Assembly: GCF_000143415.4 (NCBI RefSeq)
Contig: NW_003314397.1
Location: 250,034-314,033 of the forward strand
Direction: 5' to 3'
Source: Selaginella moellendorffii
Lineage: Eukaryota > Streptophyta > Lycopodiopsida > Selaginellales > Selaginellaceae
DNA: 64,000 nt
The notes beneath the pieces are model-generated. The model searched no databases. It had not been told where the DNA came from and was given only the letters and a program-made list of their open reading frames with translations. A program made the position numbers and the translations under genes. Of the stretch, positions 1 to 11,906 are shown one piece after another; within the stretch, counting starts at the first letter, position 1, and every line of letters begins with the position of its first letter.

Positions 1-62
1 ATTGAACACATTTACGAGTAATTGTCTTAATAATATCTTTTGTAGAGTGTAATCTCACAAAT

Positions 63-1225
63 CTAGTCCATCAAGGACGCAGCGGTGTTTGCCTGCAAGA
101 CTCCGTCTCGGAGCTGCTGGGCAATGTCACTGACATGCGCGGGTCCATGAGGGATGAAGACCGCAGAGGTTTTGGAGCTGGCGCCAATGTCTTTGAGGGT
201 GTCAAAGTACTGCGTGATCATCACCATCTCCATCACCTCCTTGGCGGACGTGCCGGGAACGTCTTGCGAGAATGTCAAGACACTCTCCCTCAGACCGTCG
301 GTGATGGCCTGCCGCTGCCTCGCCACCCCAACCCCTGATAGATATTTGGACTCGGCATCCCCCTCGGCCCTCTTGACTTGCAATATCTTCTCGGCCTCGC
401 CCTTCTCCACGGCCGCCATCCTCATCCGCTGAGCTGCGTATGATCCAATCTCAAAGTTACCATCAGTGATCGATCAAAGCTCTCGGCTCTTGTTACCTGC
501 GTTGATCTCGTTCATCGCCCTCCGAACCGCAGCGTCAGGCAGGATGTCGACGATGAGTATCTGCTCTATGCTGTATCCATACGCGCTCATCACCTGTGCC
601 GCGTCATTTTGATCATCTCGCTCGCTCGAGCAAAAAGAATTCGATTCAAAAACTGACCTTTTCGAGCTCCTCCGACACAGACTTGGCGATCTCACTCTTC
701 TGCTCAAAGACATCGTCCAGTGAAAGCTTAGGAACTGACGCACGGATGACTGCCATGACAACGAAGAAAAGATTGAATGGATTCCGGAAATAAATTCTCA
801 CTCACCATCGAAAACGTAGGAGCGGATCTGTTGCTCGGGATTTTGCAGCTCGTAGAAGGCATCGTCCGCGTTCCCTCGCACCACGCGGTACTGGATGGAG
901 CAATCGAGGGACACAAACACGTTGTCCTGCCAAAGCATACATAAGTACCCAAGGAGCAAAAATAAGAACAAAGGAAGGAGCAAAGCTAAGAACACAACCA
1001 AGAGCCAAATCAAAGAGCAAACAGAGATTAAGATGGAACACAAACCTTGGTCTTGGTCTCGCACCGCACATCCAAGTACTGGACCTTGAGAGACAGAGTT
1101 CCAGCCACGAATTCGCCCAGACACGGCACTATACAGCTGAATCCAGGCTCCAGCACGCGCACAAACCTTCCCCACTTCTCCAGAATCCCGACGCTCGCCT
1201 GATCGACGCACACCCAGCAAGCCAT
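63..1225 (-). CDS. HIR: HIR-type SPFH/band 7 protein
   Basis: Hypersensitive-induced reaction (HIR) protein, a plant SPFH/prohibitin-domain scaffold of plasma-membrane microdomains linked to immune receptor complexes. Five exons (1225-1046, 926-806, 749-658, 593-497, 433-63) give 286 residues, the usual HIR length. The joined protein carries the family hallmarks in order: [67 protein letters not shown], the [11 protein letters not shown] coiled-coil segment, [14 protein letters not shown] and [14 protein letters not shown]. The ATG at 1225 is the only one that fits the first exon. Odd point: most HIRs begin Met-Gly with an N-myristoylation site, but this one begins MACWVCVDQ with no Gly2, so attachment would have to use Cys3/Cys6 acylation or oligomerisation (inference). 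The neighbouring plus-strand gene starts 367 bp upstream, so a shared promoter is possible. Confidence 0.93.
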
Positions 1226-1592
1226 CCTGAGCTAGAGCTCTTTACCCAATTGCGCTTCTTGTTTTAGGGTTCTTGGGGTTAAGCTCATTTATAATGTGCG
1301 CTCCACCGCCTCGAGCCATGGCGATTGTCACAACGGCGTTTCTTGGCCGATCCTTGCCATAGCCACGCCGATCGCGAAATTCTCGGCAAGATGTCCACCA
1401 GGTACGTGTTCTAGCTTGCTATCTTCCATGTCTGGATTATTCCCCGGTTTGCCATGGCTGAATAGAACGTTTCTCCAACGGTGGGGATTAGCTCGGTGGC
1501 GAAATGCTAGCGGCTGAGATGCGTCCAGGTGGCAAACTGAACACGCGCGAACAAGGAAAACGCAGGGCTTTGCGGGAGGAGCGCAGAGAAGA

Positions 1593-2431
1593 ATGGCGAG
1601 CTTTTTTGGGATGACAAAGCTGGGGACTCGGCACCTTTTTGACGTGAGTTCTAGGCGGAGGGAACTGGAGGACAAGCCCAAGCCCAAGCGCAGATCCATT
1701 GCCAGCGTCCCCGTCGACGACTTCATCGCAGCTTTTGAAGCCAGAGCTTCCCACAATCTCTCGCACACGGTTCGTGCGGTCCAGCTGCCGGAGATTGTCG
1801 AGCGTTGCGTGGGGCGGAAGCTGGATCCCAGGGAGCTAGAGCTGTTTCTCAGGTTGGCTGGTTTGCTCGTTCTGTTGGCTTTTATGATCGCGTGAAAGAT
1901 TCAATGCAGGCATTTTGATATTCGAGCTGGCAACATAAGGCTGGACGAGTTCAGGAGAGGGCTCCAAAGATTTCACGGTATCATCTATGACTTTTTCTCG
2001 TGTGTTATTTAGTTGACAGAGTTTCTTACGAGAGCTTAGCCGAGCAAGACCACGCGATCCAGTTTGCCGAGCGGGCAAAAACTCCTGGTAAAGTATCTCA
2101 TTCCATTTTCTCCAGTGAAAATGATGCCAGTGAAACAAACAGGTGAAGACTTGGCGAGATTTGGCAGATACTCCCACCTCCAGGTACAGAAAAATATCAG
2201 GAAAAGATAACTAACCAGCTCTTGTTCGTGCAGCTCAAAGATAGGAGACGTCGGGACACTCGCAACGACTTTGGACCCATGGACGTACTACAATATCCGC
2301 TCACAGCAAACCAGCAATACGGGTGGGGCATCGACACGCGCGTGAGAGCCGGGGACGTCTTCCGCCCTCATTCATCCACCGACGTCACAAGATCAGAGGG
2401 CATTTGCCTGGCGAGTTACTATCTGGTGTGA
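1593..2431 (+). CDS. Unrecognised protein with one EF-hand-like segment
   Basis: Five exons (1593-1852, 1910-1977, 2013-2087, 2143-2183, 2234-2431) join in frame to 213 residues. I do not recognise the family. Visible parts: a basic, serine-rich N-terminus (MASFFGMTKLGTRHLFDVS), a helix (VRAVQLPEIVERCVGRKLD), then an EF-hand-like stretch (FDIRAGNIRLDEFRRGL) with an incomplete calcium loop. The last exon carries DTRNDFGPMDVLQYP and NQQYGW. Short Tyr-Gly-Trp and Pro-Tyr motifs of this style remind me of axonemal microtubule inner proteins, and lycophytes make flagellate sperm, but that is speculation. The last exon is duplicated downstream (2673-2823). A short ORF beginning at the ATG near 1519 overlaps the start in another frame. 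Confidence 0.6.
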
Positions 2432-2672
2432 CAATCGCGAGATCACTGTCTCATCGCTCTGTGGTGAGTACCACTCGTATTGATCAGTAGAGCACAGAGC
2501 TCTAGCAGTCCGCAGTTTCTTTCCGAGACATTTTTTTCTGTGATGATGGGATTTTTAACATCTTTACCCTCGTGTTTCTACACTATCACCATCAGATGGT
2601 CACAAAACACTTGGATATCTATCCAGGCAAAACAACAAAACGTAAAACGCAAAACCATCTGTGTCTGTGCAG

Positions 2673-2823
2673 CTCAAAGATACCAGACTCCGGGATACTC
2701 GCAATGACTTTGGACCCATGGGCGTACTACAATATCCATTCACACTAAACCAGCGGTACGGTGAGAGCCATCGCCGGACACCGATCAGCGGGGATTTGCA
2801 TGGCGAGTTACTACCTGGTGTAA
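2673..2823 (+). pseudogene. Duplicated, decaying copy of the preceding gene's last exon
   Basis: The segment repeats the last exon at 2234-2431, including the same GTGCAG acceptor context, the DTRNDFGPMGVLQYP coding stretch and the closing SYYLV codons followed by a stop. Between them about 20 nt have been lost just after the Tyr-Gly codons and the middle has diverged, so the final SYYLV is now in a different frame from the first half. It may be a dead duplicate, or an alternative last exon that reads through to about 3059 with an unrelated tail. It starts 439 bp after the parent exon starts. Confidence 0.6.
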
Positions 2824-3727
2824 ATCGAAAGATCATCTCAACGTCGTACGTCTCCAGTTCTAAATTCGCGGACGAAGGCGAGGAAAAATACCACCACACT
2901 TACGGAACCTTTTATAAAATGCGGCCGACCGACAGACGCCGCGGATCTAGGAGAGCTTTGTCCCCTGTTTTGGCTAAATTCTCACAAACCTTAGCTTATG
3001 CCAAGCCAAACGGTATGGAATTATTCGGAGGGCGCCATTCATTGCCGCTTGATTGTTGAGAGTCCCAGTGCAGTGCAGTGCGGCTCACATTTTTTCAGGT
3101 TGTTCCTTCAATTTGGAGGACTTGTCGATGTCCGCCTCTGTTTGGAGCCGTTTTTCTGTGATTTGATTCTGAGAGTGAAAGCAATGCTCGCGAGAGCCCA
3201 ACTTGAGTGCCGATTTTGAAGCATTCCATTGTCATGGCGTTAATGTCATCACGGCCATTCCGAGACAACTACACAAACATATTATTTGGAATTCAATGCG
3301 CAAAATCTCATCCTTGTCTTCTTTCTTTTTTCTTCTTTTATTTCTGTGGCACTAGCTGGCTGATTCCATGCACGCATTATCCGATCGATACATTCCATTT
3401 TCTCTGTTTGATCTTTCGGTTCATAGCGAGGAACTTTCGGGAGTCGTCTCGAAACTCAAGTTCAAGTTCAAATTTTTCTTTTAAATTCCATCTGCAGAGC
3501 CATGAATGTTATATCATTTTTTTTTTCTTCCGTCTCTTTTGCTAGTGTTTTATGAGTGAGAATTGTGAAACATTTCTGCTGCTGGAAGGCACTGATTCGT
3601 TTGAAACATTAATAAGCATGTTACTGTTGTTGTGTGTATGTGAGAGAGTGAGTGAATTCTAGGTAGACCTAGTTAGCTAGAATTTGTATATGTTGGAGGA
3701 GTATTTTTGGAGTCAGGAAGCTCTCCT
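2824..3727. other. Intergenic, no gene seen
   Basis: No ORF here resembles a known protein. The right part is probably the 3' untranslated region of the minus-strand bHLH gene. The plus-strand frame open to 3059 is the read-through of the duplicated exon. T-rich runs occur near 3320-3350 and 3510-3530. Confidence 0.5.
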
Positions 3728-5428
3728 TTATAAGTCACTTGCAGCTGCACTAACATTGCAGCTAAAAATCCTTTGAATACCTTGAGCAATCTCATCCACG
3801 CTTAGCCTGGATTCCATGCCAATCTGTTGAGAGATTCAAAGAGAACCTTGTCAATCCCAACCAAACATATGATATGAAAAACTTGGAACTTACTCTCACG
3901 GTGAACGAGTAGAGCACAGTCTGCTCGATTGTGGTAATGTTGGTATGGACAATGCTCATGCACATACTCTCCAGCGCCGATATCGTCTTGAGCAACTGAC
4001 CGGGCCTCCGCTGGGAGAGGATCTTGACGACTGCATCGCTCCCGGCCATCCTTACCTCGATGTCCGCCACTTCCGACTTGGCCTCGGCGACAATCTGCTT
4101 GCAATCGTAAAAGTTGTCGTTGACAAACTTGGAGCTCGAGTCCGCTGCTGTGGGATCCGGATTGTCGAGAGAAGGAGCGGGAGAGGAAGCATATGGAGGG
4201 AAGGGCGGCAGCGGAATGGAGCTCACGGCACTCGGGCTCGGCTTTGGACTGAAAGCGTCGGAATACAGTCTCCTCCTCTTTTGAGCCTGAAGACATTGCA
4301 GGAGCTGCTCCAGCTCCTTTACGAACTCAATGGCACCACCTATGATGGATGCTTGATCGCCCTGCATGAGCAATTGACTGGGTCTTGTAGCCGAAAGAAA
4401 AAAAGAAGGATGGTCTTACCCTCTGGACGTAAGATCCAGGCATGAGTGACCGCAAAACATTGAGGTGCTCGTTCATCTGCTTCCTTCTGTTCCTCTCCAC
4501 TGCAATGTGAGTCTGTCTCTGGCTCTCCACTTCCTCGCTGTTCTTGCATGACTTGATTCTCTTCCGCTTTGGTCGGTGCTGTGTTCCCGGCGTTTCGGCT
4601 CCGGAGCTGGATTGAGAAACGCCACCACCAGCACAGCCTCCTGCCGAGTTGGTCGTACCAGCTACTGCTGCTGCTACTCCTGCTGTTGCTGCTGCTCCGG
4701 CCGCTGCTCCGAGATGATTGGAAATGTCGTCCGAGTTTGCCGATATGGCGGCGCTGTTGAAAGTATCCACTGCTATAACACTGTTGTGCTCGGCGAGCAC
4801 GACGGGAGGGGCTTGGAATTCTGGCTCTACCTTGCATGGCTTGAGGAGAGATTCAGCAGCACTTGAGAAATCCACACTGTCGAGCCCGGCTATGCATTTC
4901 TCAGGCCCGACCGACTGATCCGGCTGGTGAATGAGACCCGTTTCTGAGGAGCAGCTCAAAAGTTGCGGCTGCTGCTGCTTGTGGAGCTTGTCACAAGGCT
5001 CCTCCAGAACAGGAAGCTTCAAGTGATGCGTATAGGAATTTGGAGAGCTGGTGTCACTCTCTTCTAGCATCTGGAGAAGTGTAACCTTTGAGGCCTGGTC
5101 AGCTGGGAATTGCAGTATGTCTGGGACCGAGTACCGCCCGCTCGCGGTGGTGGCTCCAATATATGGGAAATCCGAGCTCAGGTCCGTCAGCAAGTTACCC
5201 ATAAGAGAAACGTCGGTGCTATCCATGGCGCTGGAGTCGGCAGCAGAAGCATGATATGGAGAAAACAGTAGAGAGTGATTCTGGTATTCGACGCTGCTGC
5301 TTGTTGAGGCCATAAACCTTGGCATCTGTGTGTTCATGAAGCAGCAAATGTTTGTAAGAATTTGCTGATCTAGTGAATGTAGAGCAGACAAGACAACTTA
5401 CAACACAAGTGGTGGCTGCCTCTTCCAT
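3728..5428 (-). CDS. FAMA: FAMA-like bHLH transcription factor (subfamily Ia)
   Basis: Nuclear bHLH factor of the SPEECHLESS/MUTE/FAMA group, which drives stomatal lineage transitions together with SCRM-type partners. Four exons (5428-5402, 5325-4420, 4361-3894, 3823-3728) encode 498 residues. The basic region [12 protein letters not shown] with the E-box-contacting His-Glu-Arg, helix 1 and the loop MPGSYVQR end at about residue 311. Helix 2 follows across the intron as [20 protein letters not shown]. The C-terminal ACT-like domain ([48 protein letters not shown]) is that of subgroup Ia. The N-terminal half is low complexity, with an alanine-rich tract around residues 220-240 and a [10 protein letters not shown] putative nuclear signal before the bHLH. 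The start at 5428 begins a 9-codon first exon. No strict LxCxE retinoblastoma-binding motif is present. MUTE and SPCH are less likely because of the long N-terminus. Confidence 0.93.
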
Positions 5429-5521
5429 TTCAGCTGAGTGCGTTCCTTGTGCATGCAGATGAAAGAATTCTGCCCAGAGAGAATAGAAGGCGGTCAGGCG
5501 AAAAACAAAACGAGAGAACGA

Positions 5522-5740
5522 TCAAGAAAAGGGAGCTAACCGACACATATACGCTTGGATTGGGTCCAGAGACGAAAAAGCTACAAGATCACAGTCTTGT
5601 AGAGCCACCAAAGGGGAAGTAATATAACAGGAGCAGCCTTGTGTCGGGGAACAGGTTCCTCCGCATGACTTAAATGACTCCAGCAGGCACCCGAACCGGG
5701 ATACCCTTTCGGGGGATTTGCTGCTGAACTCCTCCCGCAT
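5522..5740 (-). other. Possible 72-codon upstream ORF in the FAMA leader
   Basis: A true ATG at 5740 opens a 72-codon frame ending about 95 bp upstream of the FAMA start codon. A second frame overlaps further upstream. I do not recognise the product. If the transcript starts beyond 5740, this frame could dampen translation of the bHLH; whether it lies in the mRNA cannot be told from sequence alone. Confidence 0.3.
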
Positions 5741-8700
5741 TCAATGCCTGTGCTCCTCCAACATTAAAGCAGTCCCTCAGAGAACAAAAGTCAGGCGGTT
5801 TTTCTGGAGACAGCCCAAGAACAAAAAAGTCTCCGCTAATCAGTTCCTGAACCAGAAAACCCCGCAAACTGATCGATCAATCATCTACAAGAAGCGGAAG
5901 AAGTGCAAAAGCGATGCTAGCTCAAGACAGGAACCGATGAGATGACGACCACCACCACGAGCGACAGAGAGTGCCGCTCCGCTCGTCTTCACTTGCTCGC
6001 CGCTTGGTTATAAGCTTCGTTGTTAGCAATAGACGGCGTCAGAGTGGCATTTATGCAAGTTTTAGTGACTCGCTCGCTCGCTGCTAGTGAGTGTGAGTAA
6101 GTGACACTGCACATTTAACACTTCCACAAGCTACAAGTGAAGGAATGAGCAAGCAGCTCTCTCTAGCTCAAAGAAAAGGGTGAGAAAGAAATGGAGATCT
6201 TGATTGACAGACCCACCTGTTCTTTAAAGCTCAGCTCTATTGCAACTTTAAAGGCCTCCTGTAAACTTGTGTGCATCGCATTGTTATAATAATATAATGG
6301 AGCCTTGCAGCAGGGGAGAGAAACAACAAGCTCCTTCTTTTTCCCCTCCCTCAATGTTCTTGTAAAGCTCCCCCCAAGTATCATGATCACCATCATCATC
6401 ATGGCTGGGCAAAGCTCAACTTTGTGCAATGGTACAAGCTTCTTAGAACTGCTTGGCGCTTTGACTCAAACAAAGCCAATTTAAAAGCTCCTCTTCTAAG
6501 TTGTTTTCTTTTCCTTGCCCCTTTTTTCGATCCTAGGTAGAAATGGAAGGGAGCCGCGCTTCGGTTTCGTTTGTTTGCTTGTGCTCTTGTTCCTTGTGTG
6601 TTTGTTTATTCAGCAGTGGCATATATGCGATTCTCCGGGTAATCCAAGCACTAGCGATAATTAAGTACCATTGGCGCTGCCAGGCAAGTCGCAGGGAGTG
6701 GCCGAAGAAAAAAAAATACACTACAGCCATGATGACACTATGATAGGCATGCATTGCCTAACGATCATGTATAGATGCATCCATATCCATGGAGCGAAAA
6801 TCGAAATGATAAAAAAGAGAAAAAAAGAAAAAGAGAATATGAATGATTCGTTGACATCTTCCCGCCGTCGATTCCGCAGATGTGAGTACTGTCTAACAAA
6901 TTGCTGGAGCGCCACCAGGGTGGCAAGCGAATATTCATCACACTCGTCAGGATGTTCGATAGGGATATATGAGATTTATAGCATGTGAGAGTCAGGTCAG
7001 GCCCCGAAGCAAATCGCGATCGCTGCTGGTAACAAGGAAAGCTATCTGTTTGTTTGCTTGTATACTCTGTACAAAACAACTACTATCCTTTTAAGAGCAG
7101 TCTACTGAGACTTAAACTTGGAAGTGAGTACAAGCTCTCACACATGTAAATGTATCTATAATATAGAGAGCTGTGCGCTTGCAAGATGAGCGGAAGAAAG
7201 CAAGCGAGAGCACTGATAGGGAGAGCGCGTGTTAGCTGGAAAGCTTCCAGAAAACGAAGGTTTTTCCCTGCCAGTCAAATGGCCTGTGCCTAAACTGCCA
7301 GAATGCTAGAGTCGGCGATGTTGATCTCTAGGGACACCTTGGTCTCTCTTTGTCTATCTACAATCCGGCCACTTCTACTGCGGCTCAGGCTCTTCCACCC
7401 TGGAGAGAGGCCAGGCCTGTACGATCTGGGATTCGGTTCACCCGCTCTTGGCTCGCTTGCAAGCGCGCTCGCACTTTTCGCGCAACTGCTGTGATTTTCC
7501 TCGCTTGCTTGCTGCGACACCCTACACTGCATGTGGGTGTCACTGTTTGTTCGGATTGGGCAACTGTAAGTTATGCCACAGCTACACACGCTATTACTTA
7601 AAAAACATTTGCCACCTAATTACGCACGTCATGCAAGTTTACTGCCGCAAACCAATCGAGATTTGAGAATCGATGTTATATTAAACCTAACGCGTAAAGG
7701 TGGTGGTGGCTGTCGGCAGCAGCATCCTTGCTGTCGGTGAAGTTATATGAGGAGATTCCCGCAAGATGCTTCCATGCACGCATTGCGTTGCCATCGCCAG
7801 GGGTGGCCTACGTGGCGACGTGGAACTTTCCATGCCCCACGCGCGAATATTCCGTCAGGCGTCCCGCGTCCGCGTTTTGGCCATGTGCTTTGGGCAGACG
7901 GTACGGAAAGCTGCCGGGCCATGCGATGTGATAGCCATGGCATGTCGCGATGCCCTTGACTTACATGGCCCCCCCATGCATGCATGTACCGCGCCCACGT
8001 GGCTTCCCCCATGCATGCATACTATGACACACAATGGCCATTGTGTAGGTGTACTTGTAGAGGCGCCCCTTCCGTACGTATGGAGTGTTTTTAACCAGGG
8101 GAATAAACAAATGTGGGGTGCAGGAGGTTGAAAGGAATGTTATCGTTAAATAGCCTGCGAAAATATTTACTTTGACAGCTGATCAGGTAAAATAGTACGC
8201 GGGGCATATTTCCCCGGGCAGATAAAAAAGAATTTTGTGGTTGTCGTGAACAAGGCCGCAACCCGATGACAGCCCTTCCCCCGCGAATTGCAACTGTTTA
8301 TTACTTCACCCCGTTCTGTTTTGCTGCTTGCTTCCAGAATGCGAATGTGACTTCAGGGGCAGAATTTAAGGCATAAATGGTATTAACATCAGACCAAAAG
8401 TTTGTTTGAATCTACCCGAAGAATGATCGGTAATAAACTGTTTTCGAGTGTAATAAGTAATAGTCTGCTGAGACTAATAAGTAAACAGCCCGAAGTGCAA
8501 ATCAAAACAACAACGTTCTTGACTTTTTTTTATGTAATCTTCATTCACTACTGCATGTATTAGCCATATGCTGTAGAAAGGCAGAATGCCATGAGTGTAA
8601 GGATGGCGCTTTGGTCTTCCCAACAAAGACAAGTTTGCTCGAAGAAGACTTTTGGCCAGTTGGGATGATGGGTATATCTTCTGGAATCTCAAAAACTCAA

Positions 8701-10768
8701 ACATCACACGTAGAAAGGTTCATGATTGCAGATTTTGCATAGCAAATTCTAGAGAATTTTAGAAAACTTCCTCTCGTATGAATCAACGTAAAAATCCTGG
8801 CTTGACTTCCGTTTAACTAATCATGACTTGCTTTTGGGAGCTTCAATTGACCTCGCCAGTATGCATATTGACCGGGCTTTAGGCCTGGAAGAATGCAAAC
8901 TATCCCCCCTTGGAACCGCCTCGAACAGTTAAAACAAATAGTTAGTAGATCCAAATTCTTGAGCTGGTGTATGCTGACAGCGATTGAAGCGATCAAGGCG
9001 AGAAAAAGAAAGCTTAGGAAGACATCCCAACAAAGGAAGGAAGCCTGGCTGTAACAATCTATACTGCTTCTTTCTGGCTCGAGGGAGTGGAAGCAATCTA
9101 GGTAGATGGAGGATCATACCTATAAAAATTTGACATTGTCGAGAAAGTAGCATCGTAAGTGATGGTGACAAGAATTGGGCCTCTTGTTTGTACAACATGG
9201 AGGGCAAGCAAGCAAAGCAAATTTATATATATTATGTAGACCATATCAAGGATGGCCAACGTTTCATGTTTCCACTGCTTGGAACTAGTAGGTACCACTG
9301 TAGGGTCCCTGAGTTGAAAAGAAGTGAGATCTTGAGGTCCCACGTCGTACACATATATTCGCCACGTATATACAAGGGAGAGACTACATGCGTTCATGGA
9401 AGTGTGTGCGGCACTAGATTTGCATATTGTGTTTAAAATGCATTGTTTCGGCTCGAGCTTCCATGGTTTCGGTCATATTTTGACAGGGCTGTGGCCACAC
9501 GGACACAAAGATACTTCCCGGCATATGAATGACCCCAAATGCTACTTACAAACTTTTATATGCATGCATGAATCATCGGTACGTGGTGGTGGGAATCTGC
9601 TCCCAAATACGGGGTCGTAAACTGTCTAGCAACTTGTACAAGACGACACTTGCAAGAAATATACGTAATGTGTCCAGCGGGCATGGAAGAATAAAGAGAT
9701 TGAAATGCCGTCGCTACGTTATATGGATGGGAATCGGGTTGGCAGAAAGAGCGCGGGCTAACCAAGGACTAACTATGGCGGTTTAAAAGTAACTTGGTTG
9801 GGAAATATAAATATAAAATGGTCTGAACAGTCTGAAACAACGCGGCATTGGAAGCTTTTGGTGCCCGTCTCTACATTTGCATGGCTACATGGTTTGGTTT
9901 TTGGCAAATTTATATTCGGGGAGACTAGCGTGTTTGAAAGACGGGAAAGTTGGGTCTCTTTTGCAGTGCATTGACTTGGGGAGAAAGGATCGTGTTTTCA
10001 TGTGCTCGGCTGCTTGTGATGCCGGGGATTCTCTTTCTTCTGGTCCTGTTGCAACGCTTACAGATGTCTGCCTGATTGAGAGGGTGGTGGCTTTTCTGAA
10101 AGTTTTGAGTTTTGTGTGAAAGTGTGTCCGTTCCCTGGCTATGGAGAAGAGCAGAATAGTCGCCGAAAGAATTGTAACAAAGAGTGACCTTTACACCGTG
10201 TGTGCACGCAGGGATTTTGGACGAGAGCTTCGAATACAAAAACTTCCCCTCAAGCGCGTTGCTAAAGTTCCAATCCGTGCGAGTCGATCCATGACACGAG
10301 AAGCTTCCGCCTTTTCCCCTTTGTCGTGGGGACGCAGTGGATTTGATGGGCGATGCAATCCCGTCTCTGGAAGTAACACAACACAACAAAACGAGTTGTT
10401 TGAGTGAGCCACAGTTTGTCTGGAGGAAAGGGCCCAGGCCTACCGCATCTCGACTCACCTCACCTCGCTGGAGCAAAACAACAAACCAAAAGAATGGATG
10501 GATGGCTGCCAATCCAACCACCAGTAGCTAGCAAGACACGATCGAATCCAAATTTTAGTTCCCTCGTCTGTGCTTTGTGCCGAAAGCTAGAGCTAGAAAG
10601 AAAGCAAGCTCCTTTGACGCATACTTATCTATCTATATATGAACGCCTTGCGGATGACATCCTTGGACATGATAGATGCCTCTCAGTCAGCTTCCGGCTA
10701 TACAGTTATAGATGTCAAACCAAGAAATTGAAAAGATGGAGAACAGTACGAGGATTCAGACAAACCCG
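5741..10768. other. Gene-poor stretch
   Basis: About 5 kb with only short ORFs in all frames, none matching a known protein. It holds CT-rich and GA-rich tracts (around 5980-6180 and 7180-7240), a GC-richer section at about 7740-8060 full of CATG/GCATGC words, an 18-bp perfect palindrome at 8029-8046, and A/T-rich segments near 8360-8560 and 9600-9830. The left end may hold the FAMA promoter and the right end the 3' region of the protease gene. No tRNA, recognised miRNA precursor or transposon end was found. Confidence 0.5.
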
Positions 10769-11871
10769 TCAAACATCAAGTCGAGGATTTTCTCGGGCGT
10801 TATTATACTTCCAGTACAGAGCGGCTACCAGATTTGCAGACGAGTGAGCAAGCATAGGCACGCATAAGTCCGATGTCCACACGGCTGCAAAGCCGTAAAG
10901 CAGCCCAACGAAAGACGCCCTGGAGAACAAACCAACAGGAAAGTTCTTATCAAATATAACTGCTGGCACAAAAAGCTTACCATGTTGCGAAGGCAATGTT
11001 TCTACCACCTGTAACGTGCAGGGCTCCAAAAACAATTCCAGAGACGAAAACTCCCTTGGCATCCATTCCAACAAGTGGTAGCAATGCACCTCGAAACAAA
11101 AGCTCCTGTGTATACAAAAGAAAGACTTATAACAAGAAAAGTTTGGAGCCTAGAGTACCTCACCCACGCCGGAGGAGAACGCGACTGCGGCACAGTCCCA
11201 CGTCCCCAGGGATGACAGAACCTGTGGTGACGCCACGATTTGGAATGTTACTATACTCGCGATGAAAGTTTACCCGCTCGTTCGCAGTCTTGGTCGACTG
11301 AGCAAAGTCTGGCCAGGTCGCCAGCAATCCCAGTCGTAGCGCAGATATAAACGCTACAAGGCCTATAGTTGCTCCAAAATGCCACGGATGAATCTCATCT
11401 ATACACAAGACGAGAAAAAGACGAAGAACAATAAATATGTAAACTAAGGAGCAAAATAGAAAGGCTTACATCCGAGCAAACTTGTACAATCCCTCGACAG
11501 AAATTCCAGAGAATGAGAGGCCTGCTTGTTTTCTCTTTGGTAAGATTTCTGGAATGATTCCATTTACCTGCCGGAGAGCCAAGCCTGCCGCGGCGAGTCC
11601 AGCAGACGTGAGGAAACAAGCATTGAGCACAGCTTCTCGCTTTGCCGGTGCTGCCGTTGCCTTAGACGCTACTGGGCTTTCTCGTGCTTCCGATGGCGCT
11701 GGGATTGAAAGCTTTTCTTGTGCTGGCTTATCGCCAGAAACTTTGTTCGACCTTTGGCGGTTCCTTGACGCTGTTATGCCTATGCAAACTAGAGTGAATT
11801 CTAGATAGACACCATCACTTACTTGTTCTTGAGCTTGGAACAAAATGTAGCAGCAAGGTCACCGTCGCCAT
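10769..11871 (-). CDS. CPBP (CAAX/Abi-type) intramembrane protease, probably plastid
   Basis: Intramembrane glutamic protease of the CPBP family. Seven exons (11871-11823, 11779-11568, 11521-11470, 11398-11274, 11221-11159, 11105-10981, 10919-10769) give 258 residues. The catalytic motif E167-E168-x-x-x-R172 (GEELLFRG) spans the exon 5/6 junction. The second motif is FGALH with H197, and the third is H234-x-x-x-N238 (LAHSSAN). The N-terminus up to about residue 75 is rich in Ser, Ala, Arg and Lys with few acids, like a chloroplast transit peptide; hydrophobic segments follow. The 46-nt intron 2 is needed: reading through it destroys the frame that enters YEIHPWHFG. Substrates are unknown in plants; prenyl-protein processing is not established for plastid members. 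Confidence 0.88.
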
Positions 11872-11906
11872 GCTATCATCGAAATTACATTCCTAGAAAG
11901 AAAGCC

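Noticed and set aside
1028-1045. Continuation of HIR exon 1 to a stop at 1028
   Set aside because: Conserved ETKTK-DNVFV junction requires splicing at 1046.
5670-5700. tRNA-like GGTTCGGG word on the minus strand
   Set aside because: No paired T stem, D arm or acceptor stem could be built.
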